Shown here piece by piece: positions 36,409 through 47,873 of a stretch of DNA of 64,000 nucleotides. Below the pieces are notes generated by a model. The model was given only the letters and a program-made list of their open reading frames with translations, was not told the origin of the DNA and searched no databases. Each line of letters opens with the position of its first letter. The stretch's first letter is position 1. The stretch is from Pedobacter sp. D749 (lineage in GTDB: Bacteria > Bacteroidota > Bacteroidia > Sphingobacteriales > Sphingobacteriaceae), in contig NZ_CP079218.1 in assembly GCF_019317285.1 (NCBI RefSeq), positions 3,162,001 to 3,226,000 on the forward strand, written 5' to 3'. A program made the position numbers and the translations under genes.

Positions 36409-37698
36409 CTACACCTTAATTCTTTCAACTAACACCTTTGAAGGCTCTGAAGCATCAAAACCTTTTATCTCTACATATTTTACATTCGGAAACCAGAATG
36501 TACCGCCTTCAATCCGAAGGAATATCCTTTCTAACTGCATTTTTTTATTGTTAATTGTCGCAAAAACATGGTATTTTTTGTCTGCACCAGATTTATTCAG
36601 GTACATAGGCAGTTTTTTATGTGAGGTAAACCGCAGTTCAAACTGTCCGTTACCCAGATTTTTGCTCATAATTCCATAGGCAAATTTCCGTTGGATATAA
36701 CTCAGTTCTTTCTTCTCGCCATTATCCCCATAACGTATCCAGAATACATTTACAGGTTGATCTTTATTCACTACTCCATGTTTGTCTATATTTAACTGGC
36801 AAATAATGGTATTGGTATTCGGATCGCGCTGTAGATAAAAAAGCTGGTTACTGATGTCTTTTGGAGTTGGAAAAGTAATCGGCGAAGGATCACTTCCCTG
36901 TGCATTTGCATGAAAAGAAAGCAGACCACCTAAACTCGTCATCAAAACCAGTCCCGCAATTAATGCTGCCCTGTTATTTCCTTTTCTTTCGTTAAACTCT
37001 TGCGCCTCGAGACCTTTTTTGGCTTCCTGCAGCCGTTTTACAGCGGTGATATTGGTCAATAAAGCCATTATGGTAATTGGCATGGTAAAAATCGACATCG
37101 TTTCAAAAACATGGAAGGATATGCCCGGCACATAAAGTTTATAATTGCCACCAATAAAGTGCCCGGCGATACCACAGACAATGGCAAAAACACCGATGGT
37201 GACTACACGTTCCGGCCTTTGCATTAAACCACCTTTACACTCCACACCTAATCCCTCGGCCCTTGCGCGGGTATAACTCACCATCATTGAACCGATGAGC
37301 GCAATAAAAGCAAATAGCGAACTTAAAAAATAATGATGTGCCACCAGGTAATAACAAATCCCTAAAAACATAATCATTTCGCTATAGCGATCGAGCACCG
37401 AATCGTACAAAGCACCAAATTTCGAACTCATGTTCCCTAAACGGGCTACCTGCCCATCGAGCATATCGAATAAACCCGCAAAAAGCACCAGTGCTCCTCC
37501 CCAACCGATGTATGACATATCACCGCGGTTTGATTTTTCGGCACCCAGCACAAAAATGATTGCCACACCGATATTCAGGATCAAACCGATAGTGGTGACG
37601 GCATTTGGGGTTAAGCCAATTTTAATCAAGCCCCGAACAAAAGGATTGATCACTTTATAAATGCCCTGTTGCAGGCTGTCCCTTAATTTCTTTTCCAT
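36409..37698 (-). CDS. CDP-alcohol phosphotransferase fused to DUF4833 (PI/PIP synthase candidate)
   Basis: I start at MEKKLRDSLQQG; a slightly longer frame overlaps the preceding gene. Residues ~20-235 are a CDP-alcohol phosphatidyltransferase with the complete motif D81-G-x2-A-R-x8-G-x3-D99-x3-D103 and six membrane segments. After a further hydrophobic segment (~245-265, ALIAGLVLMTSLGGLLSFHANAQ) comes a ~150-residue domain of DUF4833 type (NQLFYLQRDPNTNTIICQLNI, PVNVFWIRYGDNG, RKFAYGIMSKNLGNG). The first domain should make phosphatidylinositol (phosphate) from CDP-diacylglycerol. The second likely lies across the membrane. The fusion is unusual. Confidence 0.85.
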   Translation of the reverse strand: MEKKLRDSLQQGIYKVINPFVRGLIKIGLTPNAVTTIGLILNIGVAIIFVLGAEKSNRGDMSYIGWGGALVLFAGLFDMLDGQVARLGNMSSKFGALYDSVLDRYSEMIMFLGICYYLVAHHYFLSSLFAFIALIGSMMVSYTRARAEGLGVECKGGLMQRPERVVTIGVFAIVCGIAGHFIGGNYKLYVPGISFHVFETMSIFTMPITIMALLTNITAVKRLQEAKKGLEAQEFNERKGNNRAALIAGLVLMTSLGGLLSFHANAQGSDPSPITFPTPKDISNQLFYLQRDPNTNTIICQLNIDKHGVVNKDQPVNVFWIRYGDNGEKKELSYIQRKFAYGIMSKNLGNGQFELRFTSHKKLPMYLNKSGADKKYHVFATINNKKMQLERIFLRIEGGTFWFPNVKYVEIKGFDASEPSKVLVERIKV

Positions 37699-37708
37699 AG
37701 CTTTTTTC

Positions 37709-40252
37709 TTAAAAATCAAATTTTACCCTTGCCCTTATTCCCCATTCTGAAACCTCCGGATGGTTAAGGTAATTGAAGCGTTTTACCAGATCGACCCTTA
37801 ACAGTTTAAAGATATTGCCTACCCCAATACTGCCTTCCATATAAGGATCATTACCCAATGCATAAGTCCGCTGTGCACCATTTTCATAAACCGGAAGCTG
37901 ATATAGACCAGATTGAAAATTCGGATTGTTCTCGTTCCTCAAACCACCATATAAGGCTTTGAACGACACCACTTCTCTCAACTTTAATTTTTTGATCAAT
38001 GGCACTTTGTTAAAAAAGAAACCGTTAAAATTATGGTCGATATTGATGCTTACGTAATGATCGCTCACAAACTCAAGAAAGTTCATCAGGTTATATGAGT
38101 TAAGCTGATAAGCATAGGTTTGGTTGGCCCGGTGTATATCCAATAAAGGGAAAGGAACTTTTCCGGCAATATAACTGCCCTCTACCGTTACATCACTATA
38201 GCCCAGCTGTGATAAATAAAAACGTTTATCAATGCTTCCCAATAGGTTATGATAATTGTATTCGCCACCCAAAACACCTTTTAAACCAGCGGTATAACGT
38301 AAATTAAATACCGGATAGCGGTCGGCAATCGGCACACGGTATATTTTTCCCTGGTAAAATTTCTCATTCGGGGCGTATCTTAACTGTAGCGAAACCTCAC
38401 TGGTGGTTAACCTGTTTACCAATTGATTATTTGAATTTAAATAATTCAATCCGCCGGCTGGTGTCTGACTCCATTTTTTAAAACCCAGGTTATAAGAAAA
38501 GTGGTTTTCGAACTCTTTTACATAATCCAGGCGGTAAAAATCGTTATACAGCAACATATCATTTACACCTCTTTTAAAGGAAAGTAAAAAGTTATCTTCC
38601 TGCACAAACTGAAGCTCTTGTCCGGGGATTTTGGTATCACGCTGAAAACTGGCCCTGATGTAGTTTTGAGGAAATTCGTAGATCGATTTATTGTTTAACG
38701 AATAAGTTCCGGAAAGAAAAAACTTCCATTTCTCATCTTTGATACCATAAGCCAGGTAATTTTCGAAATAATAACGTTTACTGAGCTCGGGTGTTGTTCG
38801 GCCTCCAAACCGCAGTCTTAAACCCTCTACATTGTTAAAACTGTAAAAAGTATTTACCGGACCAATTTCGTAAGGACCAAGATTCTGATAACCTGCAAAT
38901 AAAAGGGTTACGATTTTCATCGTGCGTTTAAAAGATGGCAGATTCTGCAGGGTATCAATATTGCCATAAATCTTCAACTGATTTTTTGAAATGGTATCAA
39001 GCCTGTTTTTCTCCCAAAATTTATCATCTTTTTTTGCAGCATCAGCCAGCACAACAGTGCTTTTCCCTTGAAAAACGGAATCAGGCAACGCGGTATCGAA
39101 CTGATAATTTTTGAAAGTAACCGTACGTTCGCCAGTAAAGCCTATGCCTTTTGTTTTGCCGATACCGAAATCGGCCAACAGATTGCTTTTGCTTAAGCTG
39201 TATTTGCCTTTATCGTTGGCTTCAAAATCAAGATCGACTTTGAGTGCACGTACAAAGTTGAGGTTAATGTTTTTGTTTACGCCAAATGAAGCGCCGGTAA
39301 CAGCATAATGACTATCATTGGTTACATAAATTTTCCCCTCGAATAACATATCATTCGTATTGCGGGGGGTAAAAGACAACTCAATAACCTGTGGTTTTTG
39401 ATTTTTTAGCGTATCGGTGATGAAGAACTTATAAAAAGCAGGCGCACCATCTGCAATCGGACTTAAAAACTCATTGCTGATCACCGAAATGTTGTTTTTA
39501 TAAATATCAATATCCTGATACATTCTATCGAAATAAGTTTTCATTCCTTTATTATCGATGTACCTGCTATCGAAGTTTACCTGCTTTTCGGCAATAACAA
39601 TAGTTTTATTCTTTTCAGGATCTTTACTGAGGTAATGATCGGCCAGTTTCTCCTGAATATATACCGGTAACAGGTTTTTTCCGCCAATTAAGGTAGAATC
39701 CTGTTCCTGAAACAGAAACTGATAATTCCTGAACATTCTTTTGCTCTTGAACTTATCCGAAACATTGCTTAAGGAAAACAACATCTTCTCATACTCCCTG
39801 AAAGAAGCCGTATTATAACTCTTAATGCGGTTTTCTTCTTTATGGGCAATTACCTGGCGGATCAGCTCAACTGCAGGATTATCTTTATTGCGGTACTTCA
39901 CCTTTTTCCCACCTACAATAACCACTTCATCCAAAGCCCTTGCATCGGGTACTAAGGCCACGTCAAATTCCTGCGTAGCAGAAGGCACAATATTTTTAAA
40001 AACGGTTCGGTAGCCCACGTAGTTGAAACTGATTTCGCTTTGTGGATTTGGCGAAACGAGTGTATATTTTCCATTTACATCCGTCTGTGTACCAATTTGG
40101 GTATCTTTAAAGAAAACGGAAACATTGGGCAGCGTTTCTTTGGTTACAGCATCGCGCACGGTTCCAGAAACCACAGTTCTTTGGGCAAAAACATTTACCT
40201 GCAAAATAAAACTTGGGATCAGGAATAAAAAAAATGAATAAATCGCTTTCAT
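37709..40252 (-). CDS. DUF5686/carboxypeptidase-regulatory outer-membrane protein
   Basis: An 847-residue exported protein (signal to V-F-A-Q, ~23). Residues ~25-110 are a CarboxypepD_reg-like beta domain (VSGTVRDAVTKETLPNVSVFFKD). The rest matches DUF5686: ALDEVVIVGGKKVKYRNKDNPAVELIRQVIAHK, and a C-terminal half of alternating strands with aromatic girdles (LRLRFGGRTTPELSKRYYFENYLAYG, final WGIRARVKFDF), which looks like an outer-membrane barrel. It is inserted in the lipid gene cluster directly beside GtrA and PI synthase, so a role in placing or moving the inositol lipids is possible but unproven. Confidence 0.8.
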   Translation of the reverse strand: MKAIYSFFLFLIPSFILQVNVFAQRTVVSGTVRDAVTKETLPNVSVFFKDTQIGTQTDVNGKYTLVSPNPQSEISFNYVGYRTVFKNIVPSATQEFDVALVPDARALDEVVIVGGKKVKYRNKDNPAVELIRQVIAHKEENRIKSYNTASFREYEKMLFSLSNVSDKFKSKRMFRNYQFLFQEQDSTLIGGKNLLPVYIQEKLADHYLSKDPEKNKTIVIAEKQVNFDSRYIDNKGMKTYFDRMYQDIDIYKNNISVISNEFLSPIADGAPAFYKFFITDTLKNQKPQVIELSFTPRNTNDMLFEGKIYVTNDSHYAVTGASFGVNKNINLNFVRALKVDLDFEANDKGKYSLSKSNLLADFGIGKTKGIGFTGERTVTFKNYQFDTALPDSVFQGKSTVVLADAAKKDDKFWEKNRLDTISKNQLKIYGNIDTLQNLPSFKRTMKIVTLLFAGYQNLGPYEIGPVNTFYSFNNVEGLRLRFGGRTTPELSKRYYFENYLAYGIKDEKWKFFLSGTYSLNNKSIYEFPQNYIRASFQRDTKIPGQELQFVQEDNFLLSFKRGVNDMLLYNDFYRLDYVKEFENHFSYNLGFKKWSQTPAGGLNYLNSNNQLVNRLTTSEVSLQLRYAPNEKFYQGKIYRVPIADRYPVFNLRYTAGLKGVLGGEYNYHNLLGSIDKRFYLSQLGYSDVTVEGSYIAGKVPFPLLDIHRANQTYAYQLNSYNLMNFLEFVSDHYVSINIDHNFNGFFFNKVPLIKKLKLREVVSFKALYGGLRNENNPNFQSGLYQLPVYENGAQRTYALGNDPYMEGSIGVGNIFKLLRVDLVKRFNYLNHPEVSEWGIRARVKFDF

Positions 40253-40627
40253 TTAACTTGTAAAAATAAACTGCCTTTGCATGATATAATTGTAGCTGAT
40301 GCCGGTTAAAACCGAGCTTAGCACTTTAGCGAGTACGTAATTGAGATTAAAAAAATGGGTAAAAATAAACACCCCGGTGGTAACTATGGCCAGATTGCCT
40401 GCCCATACCAAAATATACCTGAACACCTGCCACTTCACCTCCTTCGACCGGCTTTGAAAAACCCATTTGCGGTTAACATAAAAATTAACCACACCGCCAG
40501 AAATGGTGCCTATGATGCTTGCTGCCAGGTACCACAGTCCGAAAAGGTTTACTGCAATGATGGTGATACCAAAATCGGTTGCAGAAGCTATTAAGGATGA
40601 TGCCTGTGCTTTTAGGTAGGTAAGCAT
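40253..40627 (-). CDS. GtrA family membrane protein
   Basis: A 124-residue protein with four membrane helices and the GtrA pattern (SLIASATDFGITIIAVNLFG, GTISGGVVNFYVNRKWVFQSRS, RYILVWAGNLAIVTTGVFIF, LSSVLTGISYNYIMQRQFIF). GtrA proteins are thought to help flip lipid-linked sugars such as undecaprenyl-phosphate glucose. Here it is adjacent by 0-2 bp to both the DUF5686 gene and PgpA, so it may act on the inositol lipid or its glycosylated form. Confidence 0.88.
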   Translation of the reverse strand: MLTYLKAQASSLIASATDFGITIIAVNLFGLWYLAASIIGTISGGVVNFYVNRKWVFQSRSKEVKWQVFRYILVWAGNLAIVTTGVFIFTHFFNLNYVLAKVLSSVLTGISYNYIMQRQFIFTS

Positions 40628-40629
40628 GT

Positions 40630-41085
40630 CTAAAAAAAATCGAAAACCACTACCAGCTGGAGGAGTATATTTGCGTAAATCCCGGCCAGTATATCATCAG
40701 CCATTACGCCCCAACCGCCTGGCAATTCTTCCAGTTTACGGATATAAAAGGGTTTCAGAATATCAAAAAACCTAAAAAGAACAAGCCCAATAAGGGTATA
40801 TTGCCATTTTAAAGGCACAAATAACAGGGTAATGCACATTCCCGCCACTTCATCAATCACTACCCTGTTATGGTCTTTGCCCCAAATCTCTTCTACCCGG
40901 TCGGCACTCATGATCCCGATCATTACAATGAACATGGTAGAAAGTATTGGCCATAAATATGGGTTGGTATAAGGGCTCTGGCAAAGGTGCCAGCAGATAC
41001 AGGTTGCTATAGCAGCGTATGTACCGGCGCCTTTGCCGATGTAGCCAATGCCCAGGGCCGTTGAAAGAAATTTGTGGATAAACAC
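40630..41085 (-). CDS. pgpA: PgpA-like phosphatase (PIP phosphatase candidate)
   Basis: A 151-residue integral membrane phosphatase. It resembles phosphatidylglycerophosphatase A: LGIGYIGKGAGTYAA near the start, the acidic block VIDEVAGMCITLLFVP, and LFRFFDILKPFYIRKLEELPGGWGVMADDILAGIYANI. In this setting, between inositol-3-phosphate synthase and the CDP-alcohol transferase, it probably removes the phosphate of phosphatidylinositol phosphate to give phosphatidylinositol; phosphatidylglycerophosphate is the conventional substrate. One-base overlap with the synthase gene (start/stop). Confidence 0.88.
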   Translation of the reverse strand: MFIHKFLSTALGIGYIGKGAGTYAAIATCICWHLCQSPYTNPYLWPILSTMFIVMIGIMSADRVEEIWGKDHNRVVIDEVAGMCITLLFVPLKWQYTLIGLVLFRFFDILKPFYIRKLEELPGGWGVMADDILAGIYANILLQLVVVFDFF

Positions 41086-42410
41086 TATACCGTTTCTATC
41101 AGTTCTTCTTCATAATCCTGACCTAAATGGGTGATCAACTCTTCGCCCATGATGTAACGTAAGGTATTCTGAAGTTTCATTAACTGTTTGAAAATGTCGT
41201 TCTCTGAAGGTACACCTGGAATCGTTTGTGGCGATTTCAAGTAGAATGATAACCACTCCTGGATACCCGACATATTTGAGCGTTTAGCAAGATCGATAAA
41301 CAAAGCAAGATCCAATACAATTGGTGCAGCTAAAATTGAGTCGCGGCAAAGGAAATTGATTTTGATCTGCATTTTGTAACCCAACCAACCGAAAATATCG
41401 ATGTTATCCCAACTTTCTTTATTATCACCGTGAGGAGGATAATAGTTGATCCTGATTTTGTGGTACATATCGCCATATAAATCCGGGTTAACTTCTGGTT
41501 TGAAAATATCTTCCAGCACACCCAGTTTAGATACTTCTTTGGTTTTAAAATTATCCGGATCGTCTAATACCAAACCATCACGGTTGCCTAAAATATTATC
41601 TGAGAACCAACCATTTACACCCAATGAACGTGCAGCTAAACCTGGTGCCAAAATAGTTTTCATTAAGGTTTGACCAGTTTTAAAATCTTTACCTGCAATT
41701 GGGGTATCGGTTTCTTTAGCCAGTTCGATCAATGCAGGGATATCAACTGTTAAGTTTGGTGCACCATTAGCGAAAGGAATGCCCAGTTTTAATGCAGCAT
41801 AGGCGTAAATCATACTTGGCGCAATACGCAAATCGTTGTCTTTTAAACCTTGCTCAAATGCAGCAAGCGATTCGTGTACTTCTGATGCTTCAAAATAAAT
41901 TTCGGTAGAACCACACCAAACCAATACAATACGGTCGCAGTTGTTTTCGGCCTTGAAGTTTTTAATATCTTCCATTACCGCTAAAGCCAGTTCGTAACGG
42001 TTATCGATGTCCTTTACATATTTACCATCCAGGTTTTTTACGTAGTTTCTGTCGAAAGCGGCGCGCATCGGTTTAATGGCCTGTAACTCTTCACGCACAT
42101 CGCGCAAAAGGTTGGCATCCAGTACACGGGCGTTTAACGCAGCTTCGTAAACATTATCTTCATAAACGTCCCAGCCACCGAAAACTAAATCTTCCAGATT
42201 GGCTAAAGGCACAAAATCTTTAATTTTTGGCTCTTTTTTTTCTGTTCTTTTACCCAAACGGATAGTGCCCATCTGCGTTAACGAACCAATCGGTTTTGAG
42301 ATGCCTTTTTTAATTGCAGCAACTCCGGCGATCATGGTTGTAGCTACAGCGCCAAGTCCTGGCATTAATATTCCCAGCTTACCTTCAGCTGCTTTTACTT
42401 GTTGTTTCAT
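41085..42410 (-). CDS. ino1: myo-Inositol-1(3)-phosphate synthase
   Basis: A 441-residue NAD-dependent enzyme that turns glucose-6-phosphate into inositol-3-phosphate. The N-terminal dinucleotide site is GILMPGLGAVATTMIAG. The family blocks LVFGGWDVYEDNVYEAA, DRIVLVWCGSTEI, PFANGAPNLTVDIPAL, GKDFKTGQTLMKTILAPGL and GVNGWFSDNILGNRDGLVLDDPDNF are all present, with catalytic lysines in the fourth and its neighbours. Full length for the class. It feeds inositol phosphate to the CDP-alcohol transferase encoded downstream. Confidence 0.95.
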   Translation of the reverse strand: MKQQVKAAEGKLGILMPGLGAVATTMIAGVAAIKKGISKPIGSLTQMGTIRLGKRTEKKEPKIKDFVPLANLEDLVFGGWDVYEDNVYEAALNARVLDANLLRDVREELQAIKPMRAAFDRNYVKNLDGKYVKDIDNRYELALAVMEDIKNFKAENNCDRIVLVWCGSTEIYFEASEVHESLAAFEQGLKDNDLRIAPSMIYAYAALKLGIPFANGAPNLTVDIPALIELAKETDTPIAGKDFKTGQTLMKTILAPGLAARSLGVNGWFSDNILGNRDGLVLDDPDNFKTKEVSKLGVLEDIFKPEVNPDLYGDMYHKIRINYYPPHGDNKESWDNIDIFGWLGYKMQIKINFLCRDSILAAPIVLDLALFIDLAKRSNMSGIQEWLSFYLKSPQTIPGVPSENDIFKQLMKLQNTLRYIMGEELITHLGQDYEEELIETV

Positions 42411-42430
42411 TCTGTTTTTTATTTAAAATC

Positions 42431-43416
42431 TTATAACCAATTGTTTTTACGGTACCAGTTGATGGTTTCGTTTAGTCCCTGTTCCAATCCGAACCGGGGA
42501 ACAAAACCAAAATCGTTCTGAATATTTTTAATGTCGCAGCCCCAGTTAAGGGCAGTGAGCTCTTTTATTTTATCTACATTTAGGGCGGGTATTTTATTAA
42601 ATACGCCATACACATGTTCCATCGACCATGCCAAACCTTTAATCAACGGCACAGGTACATTTACCCTTACCGTTTTTTTACCTAAAGCCTTACTTACATA
42701 ATGAGCGAGCGATGAGCGGTTGTACACTGCCCCATCGGATATATTGTAAGCCTTGCCCGCCACTGCAGAAGCAAGCGCTTTAATGATGATATCGGCCAGA
42801 TCAGTAGCATATACAAAACTGAGTTCCTGTTCCTGCTTGCCGATGTAAAGCTCCAGCCCAGCTTTAATGGTTTTGATCAGTATGAAAATGTCTTTCTCCC
42901 GTGGGCCATAAACCGCTGTAGGCCTGAAAATGATCAGTGGCAGATTGGAAATTTGCGCCAGATAAGTCTCAGCCAGCGCCTTACTGATGCCATATTGGGT
43001 TACCGGATTAGATGCACTTTTTTCCGTCAGTTTATCGTTTTTCTGCTTTAAAGGACCCAGAGCCGCCAGACTACTGATAAATATAAATTTCTCTATCGCA
43101 TGTGTTGATTTCGAAGCAGCTACAGCTAAATTCCTGGTATATATTGCGTTGATCTTATTGTAATCTCCCAAATTCTTTGCCTTGGTTACTGCAGCGGCAT
43201 GTACGATATAATCGTATTTTTTCTCTTCGATATTTTCTTTTAGTAAGTAGATCGATTCAAAATCCAGGTCGACATAATTGATCTTAAAATCTTTAAGGTG
43301 ATTTGCGGCGGCCGATTGACGCACATTTGCATATACTTCCAATCCATTGGCTAAAGCAGATTTAATCAGGTGGTACCCTACAAATCCTGTCGCCCCGGTA
43401 ATCAACACCCGCTTTT

Positions 43417-43420
<4 letters not shown>
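42431..43420 (-). CDS. NAD-dependent epimerase/dehydratase, ceramide reductase (CerR) candidate
   Basis: A 329-residue extended short-chain dehydrogenase: nucleotide site G9-A-T-G12-F-V-G15, catalytic S116/S117 and Y143-G-I-S-K147, then RPTAVYGPREKD. On sequence alone it could be any NAD sugar epimerase. Its place, with a 4-bp overlap to the acyltransferase gene that itself overlaps serine palmitoyltransferase, matches the bacterial ceramide gene set in which an epimerase-like protein reduces the 3-keto group after N-acylation. I therefore call it a ceramide reductase candidate. Confidence 0.75.
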
Positions 43421-45749
<2,329 letters not shown>

Positions 45750-46281
45750 TTATATTCTTCAGTTTTTAAAACCCTGTTCTGAAAGTTTAGCCAGCAACTT
45801 GAATGCTACTTGTAGAGATTGAAATCAACCAGGTAGATTAAGACCGCATTAGCCAAACGATTTGATAACACAATTTTAACGCGGAATTGAGGCCAAAAAA
45901 AGGTTCAAATGTGGGATATATTGGTCAAAAAGTCGGATCGATGAAATGTGACATTCAGATGAATTGACCAATTGACATTCTGACTTTTATTATAAAATAG
46001 TAAAAAAGTTAAAAACAGCTTAAAACGTACTATAAATCACATAAATAACTGTTTTTTAGCAAAGTACAAACCAATAATTTATTAATCAAAAACATAAAAA
46101 TCAATCAGAAATTAGTCATTTTAAAAAATTATGCTTGCAAAAATGATCTTGAACATTACATTTGCGGGTACAAAATCCGACAGATAAAGGGCGAAATCCA
46201 TCCGAAAAAAGATGGCTGAAATTGGTGTATAAAAGATGATCGTATCTGTTAAGAAATTATTAAAAAATACTGAACGATTTT
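45750..46281. other. Divergent promoter region of spt and the AraC gene
   Basis: 532 bp without a gene, AT-rich. It contains a strong promoter match for the AraC gene on the plus strand and a short repeat of attgac words (gaattgaccaattgacattc) near 45960. I see no equally clear promoter for the minus-strand sphingolipid operon. Confidence 0.6.
46135..46164 (+). promoter_or_regulatory. Bacteroidota-type promoter of the AraC gene
   Basis: TTG (46135-46137), a 19-bp spacer and TACATTTG (46157-46164) match the Bacteroidota sigma consensus TTG-N19-TAnnTTTG exactly. Predicted transcription starts ~7 bp after the box, giving a 5' leader of about 110 bases. Confidence 0.65.
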
Positions 46282-47178
46282 ATGCAACAAGAGTTACTCA
46301 ATAAAACTTTTTCAGAAAAAAACCATGAGGAAGCACTTTCTTTGAACGATGGCCTGATGGCAAAAATACACCACAGCAGCGATCCAAATTATTGCAGTTC
46401 GGAGCCTTTCCGTGTATCGAGTTATGCCCTAATCCTTATTACTAAAGGCAAGCTCAATATTAAGATCAATTTTGAAGATTATGTGCTCAACCACAGGGAT
46501 ATTTTACTGGTTTTGCCACATTCTGTTTATGAAATTGCAGATAATAGCAGCGTTTCGTTTATCAGTATCCATTTTAATAAGAGCTACCTTAAAAATAAGG
46601 GTATATTTTTTAACAATGGCGAAACATACCGGATGTCGAAAGATGTTCAATCACATAAATTTTCATTATCGAAAGAGGAATACACCTTTATTTATTACGA
46701 TATGCTGGCGCTCCACAAGAAACTTAATGTTTCAAAAGATACGCCACAGATCAAAAATATTGTGCACAACAGCTTTTTGGAACTTCTTTATGATATTTTC
46801 CTCCTTAAAAACAAACAGAAAGATTCTAAACCATTAGTACATAACAGTCGCACGGAATTAACCAACCGGTTTTTATCGCTGGTCTCGGAAAACTTTAAAA
46901 AGGAAAAGCGTGTAATTTATTATGCCAATTGTTTGCGCATTACGCCGAGGCATTTATCGCAGGTGGTGAAACAGGTTACAGACAGAACAGCTGGAGAAAT
47001 TATTGATGAAATGGTAATCAGGGAAGCCAAATTGCTACTAACCAGCCATGTAATGAATATTTCGGAAGTAGCCATGGAACTACGTTTTAGCAACTCCTCT
47101 TTTTTTGGCAAGTATTTTAAAAAACAGACGGGAATTACGCCTTCTGAGTACAAAATGTCGAATAATATTGCAGTATAG
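46282..47178 (+). CDS. AraC family transcriptional regulator
   Basis: A 298-residue regulator. The N-terminal ~170 residues form a cupin-like sensor (SYALILITKGKLNIKINFEDYVLNHRDILLVLP). The C-terminal AraC domain has both helix-turn-helix units (RVIYYANCLRITPRHLSQVVKQVTDR and NISEVAMELRFSNSSFFGKYFKKQTGITPSEYK). It is divergent from the spt operon, 532 bp away. Control of that operon is possible but the distance makes it only a guess. Confidence 0.92.
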   Translation: MQQELLNKTFSEKNHEEALSLNDGLMAKIHHSSDPNYCSSEPFRVSSYALILITKGKLNIKINFEDYVLNHRDILLVLPHSVYEIADNSSVSFISIHFNKSYLKNKGIFFNNGETYRMSKDVQSHKFSLSKEEYTFIYYDMLALHKKLNVSKDTPQIKNIVHNSFLELLYDIFLLKNKQKDSKPLVHNSRTELTNRFLSLVSENFKKEKRVIYYANCLRITPRHLSQVVKQVTDRTAGEIIDEMVIREAKLLLTSHVMNISEVAMELRFSNSSFFGKYFKKQTGITPSEYKMSNNIAV

Positions 47179-47873
47179 ATCAGTGAACCGTCATTTCGAT
47201 TGAAGCAAACCGATTTAAGGATTTGTTTTTATTTACCTATGGTATGCAGCTTGTTTCACAGGTTTCACCGGTAGCGAAATGGAGAAATCTTTCGATATAG
47301 ATTTCTATACTCCTCGACGCCACTATCGATGACATATTCTAAAAATCGGCGTCATCTCGACCGGAGCAACGCGTAGTGGAGAGATCTTTGGACTACATTA
47401 AAAGATCTCTCCACTACGGTCGAGATGACGAATTAAATGAAATTGGACAGGAAGATGGAAGTCTTAATCTATTCCTTTTTTTGAAAAGCAGGGATAGTGG
47501 TGCTTCGGCCGCCCTGGTCCCGCCCTTTGCTTTATCCCGACAGAAGGAATCGGGGATAACGCTGTCGGTCGGGTTTATTTCACCCATAATAGCAGTACTA
47601 TTCATGCCACCTAAACCCGATCAAAGCGGGATGCCGATTTCCTTCAAATTGGCAGAAGCGGGAGCGGGACTGAACCCACCCAAATGCTCCTGCAACTGCT
47701 TTCCAGAAAATAAATGTTAGCACCTGTTAAATTTTACAACAAATATTACATAGTCTTTTGCTGCCATGTTGAGTTTAATGGATCGCTTTTACTAATGCGT
47801 TGAAATGGTCTTCGACTACGCTCAGACTGACATAGGAAATAATTTTATTTAATTTTTAAATAGTCTCTTAACC
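47179..47873. other. Intergenic region with repeats, no supported gene
   Basis: A 114-codon frame is open at 47376-47720, but it crosses a palindrome and reads as low-complexity (repeated P/S/A) with no start context. The DNA holds the words gtcatttcgattgaagc and ggtcttcgactacgctcaga, remnants of the dispersed palindromes, and the long inverted repeat annotated separately. Confidence 0.6.
47350..47430. repeat. Long inverted repeat (gtcatctcgacc family)
   Basis: CGTCATCTCGACCG...TAGTGGAGAGATCT pairs with AGATCTCTCCACTACGGTCGAGATGACG on the right; the left arm carries a short insert (gagcaacgcg). Together they form a hairpin of ~28 bp, characteristic of Bacteroidota intergenic palindromes. Confidence 0.75.

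Noticed and set aside
47376..47720. 114-codon plus-strand frame before the phytase gene
   Set aside because: It starts within a palindrome and continues through repetitive DNA; no signal, domain or ribosome-binding context.
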